Assembly: GCA_009840005.1 (NCBI GenBank) | Contig: VXOR01000098.1 | Span: forward strand, 1-64,000 | Source of the DNA: Gemmatimonadota bacterium | GTDB lineage: Bacteria > Latescibacterota > UBA2968 > UBA8231 | DNA: 64,000 nt | Direction of reading: 5' to 3' | Shown: positions 44,618 to 52,448 of the stretch, one piece after another | How positions within the stretch are numbered: the first letter of the stretch is position 1 | Layout of the letters: the number at the start of each line of letters is the position of its first letter | The notes under the pieces: model-generated | Databases searched by the model: none | The model's input: only the letters and a program-made list of their open reading frames with translations | Told to the model about the DNA's origin: nothing | Made by a program: the position numbers and the translations under genes

Positions 44618-46624
44618 ATGCAAGCTCTCACCTCCCGCGCTCCCACCTTGCCGCCGACCCTGCGCCCTCGCGTGGCCTATTACGACTTGGGCATCCCCTT
44701 TGTCGGGGCTGTGTGGAACGGATTCTCCATTACCTACGACCCCGCCAATGGGCACACCTTGGCTTGGGGTGCTGAATTTTCCCAAGACGGGGCGCACTAC
44801 TTTTGCAATGACCTCGACACCGGCGGCTTGGAAGTCTTTCCCATGCCTTGCCGCGAGCACGGCCCCGTCTTCCAAGCCGCAGACGGTACCATTTACGCCC
44901 TGATCATGTCCGGCTTGTCGGCTGATCACGGCCATCATCTTATGGTCTTTGACGCCCAGACCCGCACCTTCAGCAGTCTGGGTCGTCCCGCCCCTGGCGA
45001 TCAGCGCCTCCTGTGCATGGAGGAGCGCGACGGCCTGTTGTACATGGGCGGCCACGAACTGGCCGAACTGTTTTGCTACGATCCGCAAAAGCGGTGCTTT
45101 GACAAACTCTGCCGCCCGTTTGCCCCACCCACCGACCGCCTAGTGAATATCCAATTGCTGCCCGACGGTCGGCTGTTGCTCAGCGGCTATCCGGCCGTCC
45201 CGGCCAAAATATACGATGTGGAAAGCGGTCAGTTGAGCGATGTACCGGCCGCAGCCGAAGGGATTGCCGGCGCTGTATCAGAAAGGGAGCGCCTATTTTT
45301 GACGGCTGGCGAGCAAGTGCGCGTGCTCAGCGCCGATTTTACCGAAGTGGCCCGCCTCGACAGTCCCGTTGCTGGCCAGACACTCGCGCCCTTAGCCTTG
45401 GGCCGCAATAGCCGCGCTAGTGGTCGCGGGGTGGTGTACGCTTGGGCTGGAGATCAATTGGTGGGTATCGACGCCGATACATTGGATATCCGCTCTATTT
45501 GCCAAGGTCCTTTCGCCGGTATATCGGGGATGAGCAAAGATGGCCATTTGGTCTTCGCCCAAGTTGAGGAGGGACGCACCATTATGATCGACCCCGACAC
45601 TGGCGACCGGGAAGAACGCAGTTTTGAAGCCTATCAAGGCAGCCGTGGCAGTGCGGTGTGCGCCTTGGGCAGAGGGCCGGAAGGCAAAATCTATGGCACC
45701 AATATTTACGGTATGCACCTGTGCACCATAGATCCCGATACGGATGCCATAGAGGATTTGGGTTACACTTGGTCTGGCGGCGAACTCTACCACGTCCACG
45801 CCCATAAAGACAAGCTCTACGTCGGTAGCTACGGCGGCTCCAACATCGGCGTGTACGACCCGAGTCAACCGTGGAACCCCGGCTCGGAGCACGACAGCAA
45901 TCCGCGCAATTGGGGTCCGTTGGGCCAGAACCAAAACCGACCCTTTGAGGCGGTGACCGGCCCCGACGGCCGCATTTACGTGGCCAACCGCAGCAATTAT
46001 GGCATCCCTGGCGGCTCCTTGGCTTCGTACGATCCCGCAACCGGCCTCGATGATAGGGAAATTTATCTCGACCCCGAGCAAAGCGTGCAATGCGTGGCCG
46101 CGGACCAGCGTTATGTGTACGGTGGCACCAGCATTTACGGAGGGCGCGGCTCGGAAATCACTACCCGCGACGGCTTGTTATTCGTCTTTGATCCCCAGAC
46201 GAAACAGCGCATTTGCCAACTGCGGCCGGTCGAAGGGGCCAACACGGTCACCAGTTTGGCCGTCCATCCCTCGGGGTTGGTTTTTGGCACCACGGACAAC
46301 CGCCGCTTGTTCGCTTTCGACCCGGAGCGGTTTGTCGTAGAAGAAGTGATAGGTCCCTTGCGCTCGGAGGGGACCCGGTTGATGGGCGTGCCCGAAGGGG
46401 TGGAGATGTTTCCGCTGATCTGCGCCTCTGACGGCTTTATTTACGGCTTGACGCGCTTTGACCTGTTCCGCATAGACGGCTCGTCCCGCGTCTTGACCTA
46501 TCTCAACGATCCGCCCCTGCCCGAACTCTACGCTCTGACCGAAGGAAATCCCGGCGTGCTCTACATGAGCGCCGGCACCCACGTCATCAAGTGCCTGCTG
46601 AGGCCGCCGCCCTTTTACCGCTGA
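44618..46624 (+). CDS. Beta-propeller repeat protein
   Basis: A 668-residue protein of repeated four-strand blades: DGTIYALIMSG, DGLLYMGGHELAELFCYDP, GRLLLSGYP, GKIYGTNIYGMHLCTIDPDT, DKLYVGSYGGSNIGVYDP, DGRIYVANRSNYG, GLVFGTTDNRRLFAFDP. The pattern is of the WD40/NHL-like beta-propeller with YDP or FDP closing strands. No signal peptide is evident (MQALTSRAPTLPP). GGAGCC lies six bases before the ATG. Propellers bind ligands or partners; a lyase-type enzyme is possible but no catalytic residues are recognised. An insertion-like repeat begins within its stop codon context. Confidence 0.75.
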   Translation: MQALTSRAPTLPPTLRPRVAYYDLGIPFVGAVWNGFSITYDPANGHTLAWGAEFSQDGAHYFCNDLDTGGLEVFPMPCREHGPVFQAADGTIYALIMSGLSADHGHHLMVFDAQTRTFSSLGRPAPGDQRLLCMEERDGLLYMGGHELAELFCYDPQKRCFDKLCRPFAPPTDRLVNIQLLPDGRLLLSGYPAVPAKIYDVESGQLSDVPAAAEGIAGAVSERERLFLTAGEQVRVLSADFTEVARLDSPVAGQTLAPLALGRNSRASGRGVVYAWAGDQLVGIDADTLDIRSICQGPFAGISGMSKDGHLVFAQVEEGRTIMIDPDTGDREERSFEAYQGSRGSAVCALGRGPEGKIYGTNIYGMHLCTIDPDTDAIEDLGYTWSGGELYHVHAHKDKLYVGSYGGSNIGVYDPSQPWNPGSEHDSNPRNWGPLGQNQNRPFEAVTGPDGRIYVANRSNYGIPGGSLASYDPATGLDDREIYLDPEQSVQCVAADQRYVYGGTSIYGGRGSEITTRDGLLFVFDPQTKQRICQLRPVEGANTVTSLAVHPSGLVFGTTDNRRLFAFDPERFVVEEVIGPLRSEGTRLMGVPEGVEMFPLICASDGFIYGLTRFDLFRIDGSSRVLTYLNDPPLPELYALTEGNPGVLYMSAGTHVIKCLLRPPPFYR

Positions 46625-46784
46625 GGCTAAGTACACGACAGTAGGGTGGTCTGAGATGCTTCGCTTCGCTCAGCATGACAAGTGGATGCGTTGCTTCACC
46701 GTGTCATGCTGAGCGGAGCGAAGCGGAGTCGAAGCATCTGATACCTCGATGGCCATGTATAACGGTACTGTCGTGTACTTAGCC
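46625..46784. mobile_element. MITE-like palindromic element with flanking direct repeat
   Basis: Terminal arms 46625-46643 and 46766-46784 are a perfect 19-base inverted repeat (GGCTAAGTACACGACAGTA). Inside, 46653-46680 and 46702-46739 form the same palindrome as that at 7977-8066. The octamer CCGCTGAG occurs at 46618-46625 and again at 46783-46790, as a target-site duplication would. The left copy contains the TGA stop of the preceding gene. There is no transposase, so it would be non-autonomous. Confidence 0.7.
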
Positions 46785-46799
46785 GCTGAGATTAGTTCG

Positions 46800-47582
46800 C
46801 TACGCGAAGGCTTCCCGCACCACTTGTCCGGCCCAATCCTCTGCCGGAGCCACTTCGAGCAGAGCGGCAATAGTAGTAGGGTTGTCGATGATGCTCACCG
46901 GCTCCTGCAAGCTCCGTCCGGGGGATACCGCAGGACCGGAGATTACCCACGGGATGGTCATGTCCTCGTCCATTTCCGTGCCGTGGGTGCGCTCGTGTCC
47001 TCCGTGGTCGCTGGTGACGATGGCCACGGTCTCTTCTTGGTTGACTGCCTCCAGCACCGCGCCAATGGCTGTATCGGCCCGGCCAATAGTGGCCAGATAT
47101 TCGGCCGACATCCAGCCGTGGTCGTGGCCGGCTATATCGGTACAGCCTAGATAGACAAAGGCGAAATCGGGCGTCCATTCTCGCAGCGTGGCCGCGGCCA
47201 AGTCGGCCAAGTCCTCATCGCCGTTTGGCTCGTGGCAATTGTTCATATAGTACGAGCGGTCCAGCGAGCCGGGGTCGGCCAGATCGCGCAATTGCTCCCA
47301 GTTATAGAAGAAGGCCGTGCGCTTGCCAGCTTGGTGCAGCACGTCGACGAGGCTGGGCACGGGTCTGACTTGGGGCACCCAAGTGTTGGTGAGGATGCCG
47401 TGCCGTTGTGGGGTCACGCCGCGAAACATGGAGGTGTGGCAGGGCAAGGTGGATGAGGGCATCACGGTGCGGGCCGTATAGGTGCTGGCCCCCTCGCTGA
47501 TCAAGCGATCGACGTGGGGAGTGGGGGCCTGTTGCAAGCCGTCGGGCCGCAGTCCGTCGAGGACAAAGAGGATGACGCGCAT
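46800..47582 (-). CDS. Type I phosphodiesterase/alkaline-phosphatase-family hydrolase
   Basis: A 260-residue member of the alkaline phosphatase superfamily (nucleotide pyrophosphatase/phosphodiesterase branch): VILFVLDGLRPDGL with metal-binding Asp, then MPSSTLPCHTSMFRGV with the likely Thr/Ser nucleophile, DIAGHDHGW and VTSDHGGHERTHG supplying metal ligands. I start at ATG 47582 with AAAGGA upstream; the longer frame to 47615 adds 11 residues. No signal peptide. It sits 34 bases after the dehydrogenase gene and probably shares its transcript. Substrate unknown. Confidence 0.88.
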   Translation of the reverse strand: MRVILFVLDGLRPDGLQQAPTPHVDRLISEGASTYTARTVMPSSTLPCHTSMFRGVTPQRHGILTNTWVPQVRPVPSLVDVLHQAGKRTAFFYNWEQLRDLADPGSLDRSYYMNNCHEPNGDEDLADLAAATLREWTPDFAFVYLGCTDIAGHDHGWMSAEYLATIGRADTAIGAVLEAVNQEETVAIVTSDHGGHERTHGTEMDEDMTIPWVISGPAVSPGRSLQEPVSIIDNPTTIAALLEVAPAEDWAGQVVREAFA

Positions 47583-47616
47583 GGGATTCCTTTCTTTGGG
47601 GGGTGGTGTTCGCATC

Positions 47617-48675
47617 TCACGCGTACAGTTCCGCGTCGTGCGGTTTTAGTGGATACCTCGGCACTACACCTCGGTTGACGATATTTTCCGGCGCTGGCCA
47701 GTGGCCCTTGAGGACGGAGGCCAGATTGCAGACGCCCGTGCGCGCCACGTCTTCGCCAGATTGCACCGAGTGAGCGGAGACATGGGACGTCATTAGGACA
47801 TTGTCCAGTTCCATGAGGGGATGCTGCAAGGTCTGATCCTCGTCCGTGAACACGTTGAGCCACTCGTAGGTATCCAGCGCCGCACCAGCCAGTGGGCCTT
47901 CTCGTAGGACCCGCGCCAGCGCATCTTCATCTACCAAGGCTCCGCGAGACGTGTTGATGAGGTAGGAGCCCGGCTTCATTTTGCGCAGCAGTTCTTCGTC
48001 GAACATGTGGTAGGTGTCCGCGTTTAGGGGAACCTGCAAGGAGACGAAGTCGGACTCGGCTAGTAGCGTTTCTAAGTCCACCATTTCGATGTCCAAGTCT
48101 GACGGTAGGGGTGCCTGCAAGTTTCTGCGCGTGGCCAAGACCCGGAGACCGAAGGCCCTGGCGCGGCGGGCGACCATCTCGCCGGTGGCTCCAAAGCCGA
48201 CGATGCCCAGCGCACAGGTGGAGAGCCGCTGCAACTGGGTGGACTCGGTGCGGGCTTGGCGGAAGCGGCCGGCGCGCATGAACTGCTCCATCCTCGGCAG
48301 TTGGCGGGCTAGGGACAGCAGCATGGCCATGATGTGGTCGGTCATTTCCTCGGCGCAGAAGAAGGGGGCATTGGAGACGATGATGCCGCATTCCGTGGCC
48401 TTTTCCACGGCGATTTTATCGGTGCCGTTGCCGAGGCGAGAGATCAGGCGGCAACGGTCCAGCGACGCGACCACGGCCGCGGGCAAGCCGGTTGAGACGA
48501 CGGCGACGGCGACGCAGTTAGCTAGTTGGCGAATGAGTTCCTGCGGGTCCTCTTCCTCGACGTATTCAGGTTCGATGCCGAACTTGGCGTACAGCGATTG
48601 CTCCAGCTCACCGGCTGGGTACATGGTGGCGTTGAGGCGGACGAAGCGGAAGGACGATGTGGTGTCAGACGCCAT
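47617..48675 (-). CDS. D-2-hydroxyacid dehydrogenase (PGDH/CtBP-like)
   Basis: A 352-residue NAD-dependent dehydrogenase of the D-isomer 2-hydroxyacid family. GIVGFGATGEMVARRA is the dinucleotide-binding GxGxxG loop; LVNTSRGALVDEDAL-type residues (LINTSRGALVDEDALARVLREGPLAGAALD) hold the conserved catalytic segment, and HVSAHSVQSGED carries the late His. N-terminal FRFVRLNATMYPAGELE is unusual for the family. Reaction would be reversible oxidation of a D-hydroxyacid. The gene precedes the phosphodiesterase gene on the same strand. Confidence 0.9.
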   Translation of the reverse strand: MASDTTSSFRFVRLNATMYPAGELEQSLYAKFGIEPEYVEEEDPQELIRQLANCVAVAVVSTGLPAAVVASLDRCRLISRLGNGTDKIAVEKATECGIIVSNAPFFCAEEMTDHIMAMLLSLARQLPRMEQFMRAGRFRQARTESTQLQRLSTCALGIVGFGATGEMVARRARAFGLRVLATRRNLQAPLPSDLDIEMVDLETLLAESDFVSLQVPLNADTYHMFDEELLRKMKPGSYLINTSRGALVDEDALARVLREGPLAGAALDTYEWLNVFTDEDQTLQHPLMELDNVLMTSHVSAHSVQSGEDVARTGVCNLASVLKGHWPAPENIVNRGVVPRYPLKPHDAELYA

Positions 48676-48727
48676 GACGAGGGTGAATCCAGTTCAGAAG
48701 TGCGGAGCGGGCCGACATGGGGGCGAT

Positions 48728-48755
48728 TCTAGGGCGTCCACAAGGGACGCCCCTA
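48728..48755. repeat. Short hairpin in the spacer after the MBL gene
   Basis: TAGGGCGTCC at 48730-48739 pairs with GGGACGCCCCTA at 48744-48755 around a four-base loop. It resembles short intergenic palindromes found in several bacterial genomes; without a U-run it is not a good terminator. Confidence 0.4.
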
Positions 48756-48767
48756 CAAAAGAACCGA

Positions 48768-49631
48768 TCACCAAGCCACTTCCATCATGTCCCGCGCCCA
48801 GTACATCGGCCCGGCGAAGACGCTTTTTACCTCGGCGATTCCCTCGGTGGTCTCTTCTGCGGGATCGAGGGTTAATGACTGGTGGTTGATTACCAAGCGC
48901 TTGGCACCGGCCTCGGCGGCCATGCGCCCGGCGTTCAGGGTGCCGGTTTCGGAGATGACGCTGGGGAAGGTCTGGATCTTCTCTTCTCGATGCACGGCCT
49001 CCATCACGAACAGGTCCGCGTCTCTCGCTAGCTCGACTACGGACTCGATCGGCGCGGTATCGCCGCTGAAGGCGACGACGCCTTCTTCGGTTTCGAAGCG
49101 GAAGCCGTAGCATTCGATGTAGGGCTGGGCGTGTTTGACCTCGCGCGCATAGCAGGTCCAGCCTTCCCCGGCGGCCACTTTTCCCTCGGCGTATTCGACT
49201 GTGTGGACCACTGGTTCCGGTCTGGACTCTCCTACGCCGCCGCGCATCTGGTAGGCGTGGACGCTCATGGGATGATTGGTGCGGGCGATCACGTCGTACC
49301 AGAAGAGGCCATTGGGACTCCAGATGCCGTCGGTGATGCGTTTGATCGGGGGAGGCCCATAGACGTGGAGGTCTGGCTCGGTGCCGATGCACTGGTCGAA
49401 GCGCGTCATTAGGAAACAGAGATAATCGGAGATGTGGTCGGAGTGCAGGTGGGTGAAAAACAGGTTGTGCACCGAGGTGCAGGGGATACCCAGGCGGTGC
49501 ATCTTAAAGGTCGATGCCGGGCCGCAGTCGATCATCAGCCGCTGGTCGCAGATTTCGAGGATGAAACAAGTGCCCCAGCGGTCGCGAGTGGGGGTGGGCG
49601 TACCGGCACCGACAATGTTTAGCTTTGGCAT
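48768..49631 (-). CDS. Metallo-beta-lactamase-fold hydrolase (RNase Z-like)
   Basis: A 287-residue MBL-fold protein. The metal motif THLHSDH (His61, His63, Asp65, His66) follows MPKLNIVGAGTPTP and IDCGPASTFKM; VAFSGDTAPIESVVELARDADLFVMEA gives the later Asp and strand; VINHQSL provides a further His. The pattern is closest to the RNase Z/arylsulfatase-like branch of the fold, acting on phosphodiester, ester or lactone bonds. No leader, so cytosolic. It is not clearly operonic with neighbours. Confidence 0.88.
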   Translation of the reverse strand: MPKLNIVGAGTPTPTRDRWGTCFILEICDQRLMIDCGPASTFKMHRLGIPCTSVHNLFFTHLHSDHISDYLCFLMTRFDQCIGTEPDLHVYGPPPIKRITDGIWSPNGLFWYDVIARTNHPMSVHAYQMRGGVGESRPEPVVHTVEYAEGKVAAGEGWTCYAREVKHAQPYIECYGFRFETEEGVVAFSGDTAPIESVVELARDADLFVMEAVHREEKIQTFPSVISETGTLNAGRMAAEAGAKRLVINHQSLTLDPAEETTEGIAEVKSVFAGPMYWARDMMEVAW

Positions 49632-49750
49632 GGGATCGTCTCCGAATCGTAGGGCAAATAAATAGGTATTATTGGTAAGGGGTCAAGCTGGCCGATAGTA
49701 TTTTGAACAACTGCTTCTTGCCAGAAAATAGTGAAAAAAAATGCCAAAAG
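49632..49750. other. Spacer with no recognised feature
   Basis: Between the MBL gene start and the terminator of the small gene at 49857 there is an A/T-rich stretch that may hold the MBL promoter; no ORF or repeat was recognised. Confidence 0.4.
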
Positions 49751-49783
49751 CCCCCGACGCCACTGCGGCATCGGGGACTTTTT
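49751..49783. terminator. GC-rich hairpin terminator
   Basis: CCCCGACGCC (49752-49761) pairs with GGCATCGGGG (49767-49776) with one G-U pair, followed by ACTTTTT on the plus strand; on the minus strand it is followed by TTTTGGCATTTTTTTT. It lies downstream of the small gene at 49857-50072 on the minus strand and may act in both directions. Confidence 0.75.
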
Positions 49784-49856
49784 GAGGTCGAGAATCGATA
49801 GCGGAACCAGTGAGGATGAAGCCTACTCGGTCGAGAGCACGTAGCCGCCGACCGCC

Positions 49857-50072
49857 CTAGTTATCTATATCACTCGCTTTAGTTCGGGCTCCTTCTAGCA
49901 ATCCTTCTATGTGGGCTACGCGCTCTGCCAAGCTTGATACGCGCCTATCTACTGCCGTTATTTTCTCGCTTAAACGCAATTCAACGCCCGAAATATCCTT
50001 AGTAAGTTTCCACAAAAACGCTAGAACAGCAGCTATTCCGGCTAAGGTAATCCCAGTGCCTAAATCAATCAT
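49857..50072 (-). CDS. Small membrane protein with a coiled coil
   Basis: A 71-residue protein: one transmembrane helix (TGITLAGIAAVLAFLWKLT, residues about 5-25) and then a coiled coil (ELRLSEKITAVDRRVSSLAERVAHIEGLLEGA). GGAGG lies six bases before the ATG, an excellent ribosome site, and a terminator follows 75 to 100 bases downstream. The size and layout recall small holin-like or hemolysin-XhlA-type proteins, but no match is certain. No phage gene adjoins it. Confidence 0.7.
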   Translation of the reverse strand: MIDLGTGITLAGIAAVLAFLWKLTKDISGVELRLSEKITAVDRRVSSLAERVAHIEGLLEGARTKASDIDN

Positions 50073-50281
50073 GACGACCTCCTTTCAAATCCCAAATTAA
50101 GCAAACTCCAACGGTCCTCACCAAATCCCACGCCATCAACTTCTCTCCCTAAGTTTGGGATATTTATAAACGGAAACGAAAATGATAGCTCTGTCAAGAC
50201 AAGAAATCCTTCCCGCAGTGTCGAGTGTGATATTTTTAGGGAGAGAACCTATCAGCCTCTACTATCCGGGAGAATCCACCC

Positions 50282-50677
50282 TTGGAATTCGACACTAAAA
50301 AACTGTCCGCTACCCCTGACGTGATCGCCCCTGATGGCTCGGATGTGCGCATTCTATTGGGCCTGCAAGGCGGCGGCATGGCGCATTTTGAACTTCAACC
50401 CGGCCAGACATCCAAGGCCGTTGCCCACCGCACGGTCGAGGAGATTTGGTTTTTTCTCGCTGGCCGCGGTCAAATGTGGCGGCGGCAGGACGACCGCGAG
50501 GAAATCGTGGCGGTCGAGCCGGGCGTCTGCCTGACTATTCCGCTGGGCACCCACTTCCAGTTTCGCGCCTTGGGCGACGAGCCGCTCGCCGCGATTGCCG
50601 TTACCATGCCCCCGTGGCCCGGTGAGGACGAAGCCTATCCGGTCGGGGGGAAATGGTCGGAGACTGCGTCCGATTAG
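50282..50677 (+). CDS. Cupin-domain protein
   Basis: A 131-residue single cupin. The first cupin motif is split among HRTVEEIWFFLAGRGQMW (His and Glu ligands) and the second is PGVCLTIPLGTHFQFRA with the last His. It would be a small metal-binding dioxygenase, isomerase or sugar-binding protein; substrate unknown. The start is TTG at 50282 with GGGAG about 12 bases upstream, and no ATG comes before the first motif, so I accept it with some doubt. It is divergent from the small membrane gene. Confidence 0.88.
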   Translation: MEFDTKKLSATPDVIAPDGSDVRILLGLQGGGMAHFELQPGQTSKAVAHRTVEEIWFFLAGRGQMWRRQDDREEIVAVEPGVCLTIPLGTHFQFRALGDEPLAAIAVTMPPWPGEDEAYPVGGKWSETASD

Positions 50678-50756
50678 GCGAAGACAGGGCCTTCTCCGAA
50701 TCGGGTGTATCAGTGGCGACATTACCGTATATTACAAGGTGATTGGAGGTATTGTT

Positions 50757-50969
50757 ATGATTGAATCCTCTATTACAAAAAAAGGACAGACGACACTACC
50801 TAAGTCCGTGCGGGAGACACTTGGTCTAAAGGCTGGAGACCGGGTGCGCTACGTCATTTCCGACGGCGAGGTGCGGATGCTACCCTCCAGCACGACGGCC
50901 CCGCCGTCACTGCGGAAGAAATGGAACAGGCTACAGCCGATGGGGCTTGTGAGGCGTGAGCAAAAATAA
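50757..50969 (+). CDS. AbrB/MazE-type DNA-binding protein (antitoxin-like)
   Basis: A 70-residue protein that begins IESSITKKGQTTLPKSVRETLGLKAGDRVRYVI, the swapped-hairpin AbrB/SpoVT domain common in antitoxins and transition-state regulators. The ATG at 50757 has GGAGGT seven bases upstream; the longer frame at 50595 is antisense-like and ignored. The normally adjacent toxin (PIN or MazF) is not visible: the next two genes are an unknown membrane protein and an unknown small protein 38 bases downstream. It might regulate them instead. Confidence 0.85.
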   Translation: MIESSITKKGQTTLPKSVRETLGLKAGDRVRYVISDGEVRMLPSSTTAPPSLRKKWNRLQPMGLVRREQK

Positions 50970-51007
50970 TAACGTCAGACGGCGAATTTATCGCCGGAAA
51001 TGAGCAG

Positions 51008-51451
51008 ATGTCGTTCCACAGAGTATTGGAAGGTCTTCAAGCTGTAGGTGAACTGCTGATCAAGCGGGGCTCAGCCATGGGGCGGCTGGTCCCTTCGATC
51101 ATTGTGCTGGTCCCGGGGTTTATCGTTGCGGCTTGGTTTTTTCGATCAATAGCTATGATCAAAGGTGTTACTCTCATCAGCGTCTTGTTCGTAGTAGCAG
51201 CCCTCGGGATCGTGATTGACTACCACCGCCGCTACGCATTTTTTGCAAAGAATGATCCAGACAGGTTGCAGTCAGAGGAGTACCGATACAAAACAGCGCA
51301 GATGCAGATGATCGCAGCTAAAGAGTTACCCAAGCCAATCCCCGAAGATGAGCTTCCAGATCCGAAGGAAAAGCCGGACGCGCCTAGACCGTCTTCCGAA
51401 GGAGACGAACCACCAGCCTCGACCAATACAGATGAGGAAAAGATCGCATGA
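51008..51451 (+). CDS. Unknown protein with two membrane helices
   Basis: A 147-residue protein. Residues about 27-68 contain two hydrophobic segments (LVPSIIVLVPGFIVAAWFF and VTLISVLFVVAALGIVI). The rest is a charged, Pro- and acid-rich tail (ELPKPIPEDELPDPKEKPD) that should be cytosolic or periplasmic and disordered. The stop overlaps the next start (ATGA at 51448), so the two are coupled. I do not recognise the family. The AbrB-like gene precedes it. Confidence 0.6.
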   Translation: MSFHRVLEGLQAVGELLIKRGSAMGRLVPSIIVLVPGFIVAAWFFRSIAMIKGVTLISVLFVVAALGIVIDYHRRYAFFAKNDPDRLQSEEYRYKTAQMQMIAAKELPKPIPEDELPDPKEKPDAPRPSSEGDEPPASTNTDEEKIA

Positions 51452-51804
51452 AGTCCTATCTCTTTACGTTCAGCCAAGCCTGCACACAGGCGCAGGCGCA
51501 CGGTATTCTCAACAACATTGAGGGAGTTCAAACGTGGATTGCGCCGTTTCCGTACTCCGCCATCCTCGTCTCCAGACTCAATGCCCAGGACCTCAGTGCC
51601 CTTCTTCGCGAGCGACTGCCCAATGTGTGGTTCATGGTCGCAGAAATGGACCCCCAGACCGTGAATGGTTGGCTGCCCGGAAATCTCTGGGAGTACGTAA
51701 ACGATCCTCAGAAGGCGTGGTCTCAGCAATTGATCAGGACTATCGTCGATCCAAAGTATCTCCGTCGTCCCGTCGCCGATGCAGACAGAGTGACGGGGAC
51801 GTAG
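51448..51804 (+). CDS. Unknown small soluble protein coupled to a membrane protein
   Basis: A 118-residue protein, MKSYLFTFSQACTQAQAHGIL onward, with beta-strand and helix pattern (GVQTWIAPFPYSAILVSRL, NVWFMVAEMDP) and a conserved-looking VNGWLPGNLWEYVNDP. It resembles small proteins sometimes named SinR-like in databases, but that recollection is not tested. Its start overlaps the previous stop as ATGA. Together with the upstream two-helix protein it looks like a two-gene unit of unknown role near defence-type genes. Confidence 0.6.
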   Translation: MKSYLFTFSQACTQAQAHGILNNIEGVQTWIAPFPYSAILVSRLNAQDLSALLRERLPNVWFMVAEMDPQTVNGWLPGNLWEYVNDPQKAWSQQLIRTIVDPKYLRRPVADADRVTGT

Positions 51805-51842
51805 AACTGCCTAGCCCGATCCGTTTGGGCTTCGCAGGCACC

Positions 51843-52448
51843 ATGCCGTCCTCACTCAAAAGCCACACCGTCCACCTGCATACGCCCCGCCTGCACCTGC
51901 GTCCCATGACCGACGCCGATTGGGACATCTTGTTGCGCTGGAACCAAGATCCCGACGTGTTGTATTACGCCGACGGCTCAGATGTAACGGCCTATACGCT
52001 CGACCAGATCAAGCGCATCTACGGCGGCATCTCGCAAGCCGCCTTCTGCTTTATCGCCGAACTCGACAGCCAGCCCATCGCCGAGGCTTGGTTGCAGGAG
52101 ATGAATCTGTCGCGCATTATCGAGGCTCATCCCGGCTGCGACTGCCGCCGCATCGACCTGTCCATTGGCGAGAAGCAGTACTGGAACAAAGGCTTGGGGA
52201 CGGAAATAATTCGCGCGTTGGTTGATTTCGGTTTTTCTGAGGAAAAGGCCGATTTTATTTTCGCCTGTGACATTGCCGACTACAACCCCCGCAGCCGCGC
52301 GGCGTTTGCCAAAGTAGGCTTTCGCGTCGTGGCTCACATCGCCCAGCCGCCCGGCAGCAAGGCACGCTCCATCTGCGATATGCGTATTGCCCAAACCGAG
52401 TGGGCGGCAAGTACTCATTCCGGCGAGGAGACCGACCTATGCGCCTAG
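51843..52448 (+). CDS. GNAT-family N-acetyltransferase
   Basis: A 201-residue acetyltransferase of the RimJ/RimL-like GNAT type: LHTPRLHLRPMTDADWDILLRWNQDPDVL at the start, IDLSIGEKQYWNKGLGTEIIRALVDFGF with the acetyl-CoA-binding QxxGxG-like segment, and NPRSRAAFAKVGFRVV near the end. It would move an acetyl group from acetyl-CoA to an amine. Start at ATG 51843 (MPSSLK) is chosen over the longer frame, which overlaps the previous gene. It overlaps the next gene by ten bases. Confidence 0.88.
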   Translation: MPSSLKSHTVHLHTPRLHLRPMTDADWDILLRWNQDPDVLYYADGSDVTAYTLDQIKRIYGGISQAAFCFIAELDSQPIAEAWLQEMNLSRIIEAHPGCDCRRIDLSIGEKQYWNKGLGTEIIRALVDFGFSEEKADFIFACDIADYNPRSRAAFAKVGFRVVAHIAQPPGSKARSICDMRIAQTEWAASTHSGEETDLCA

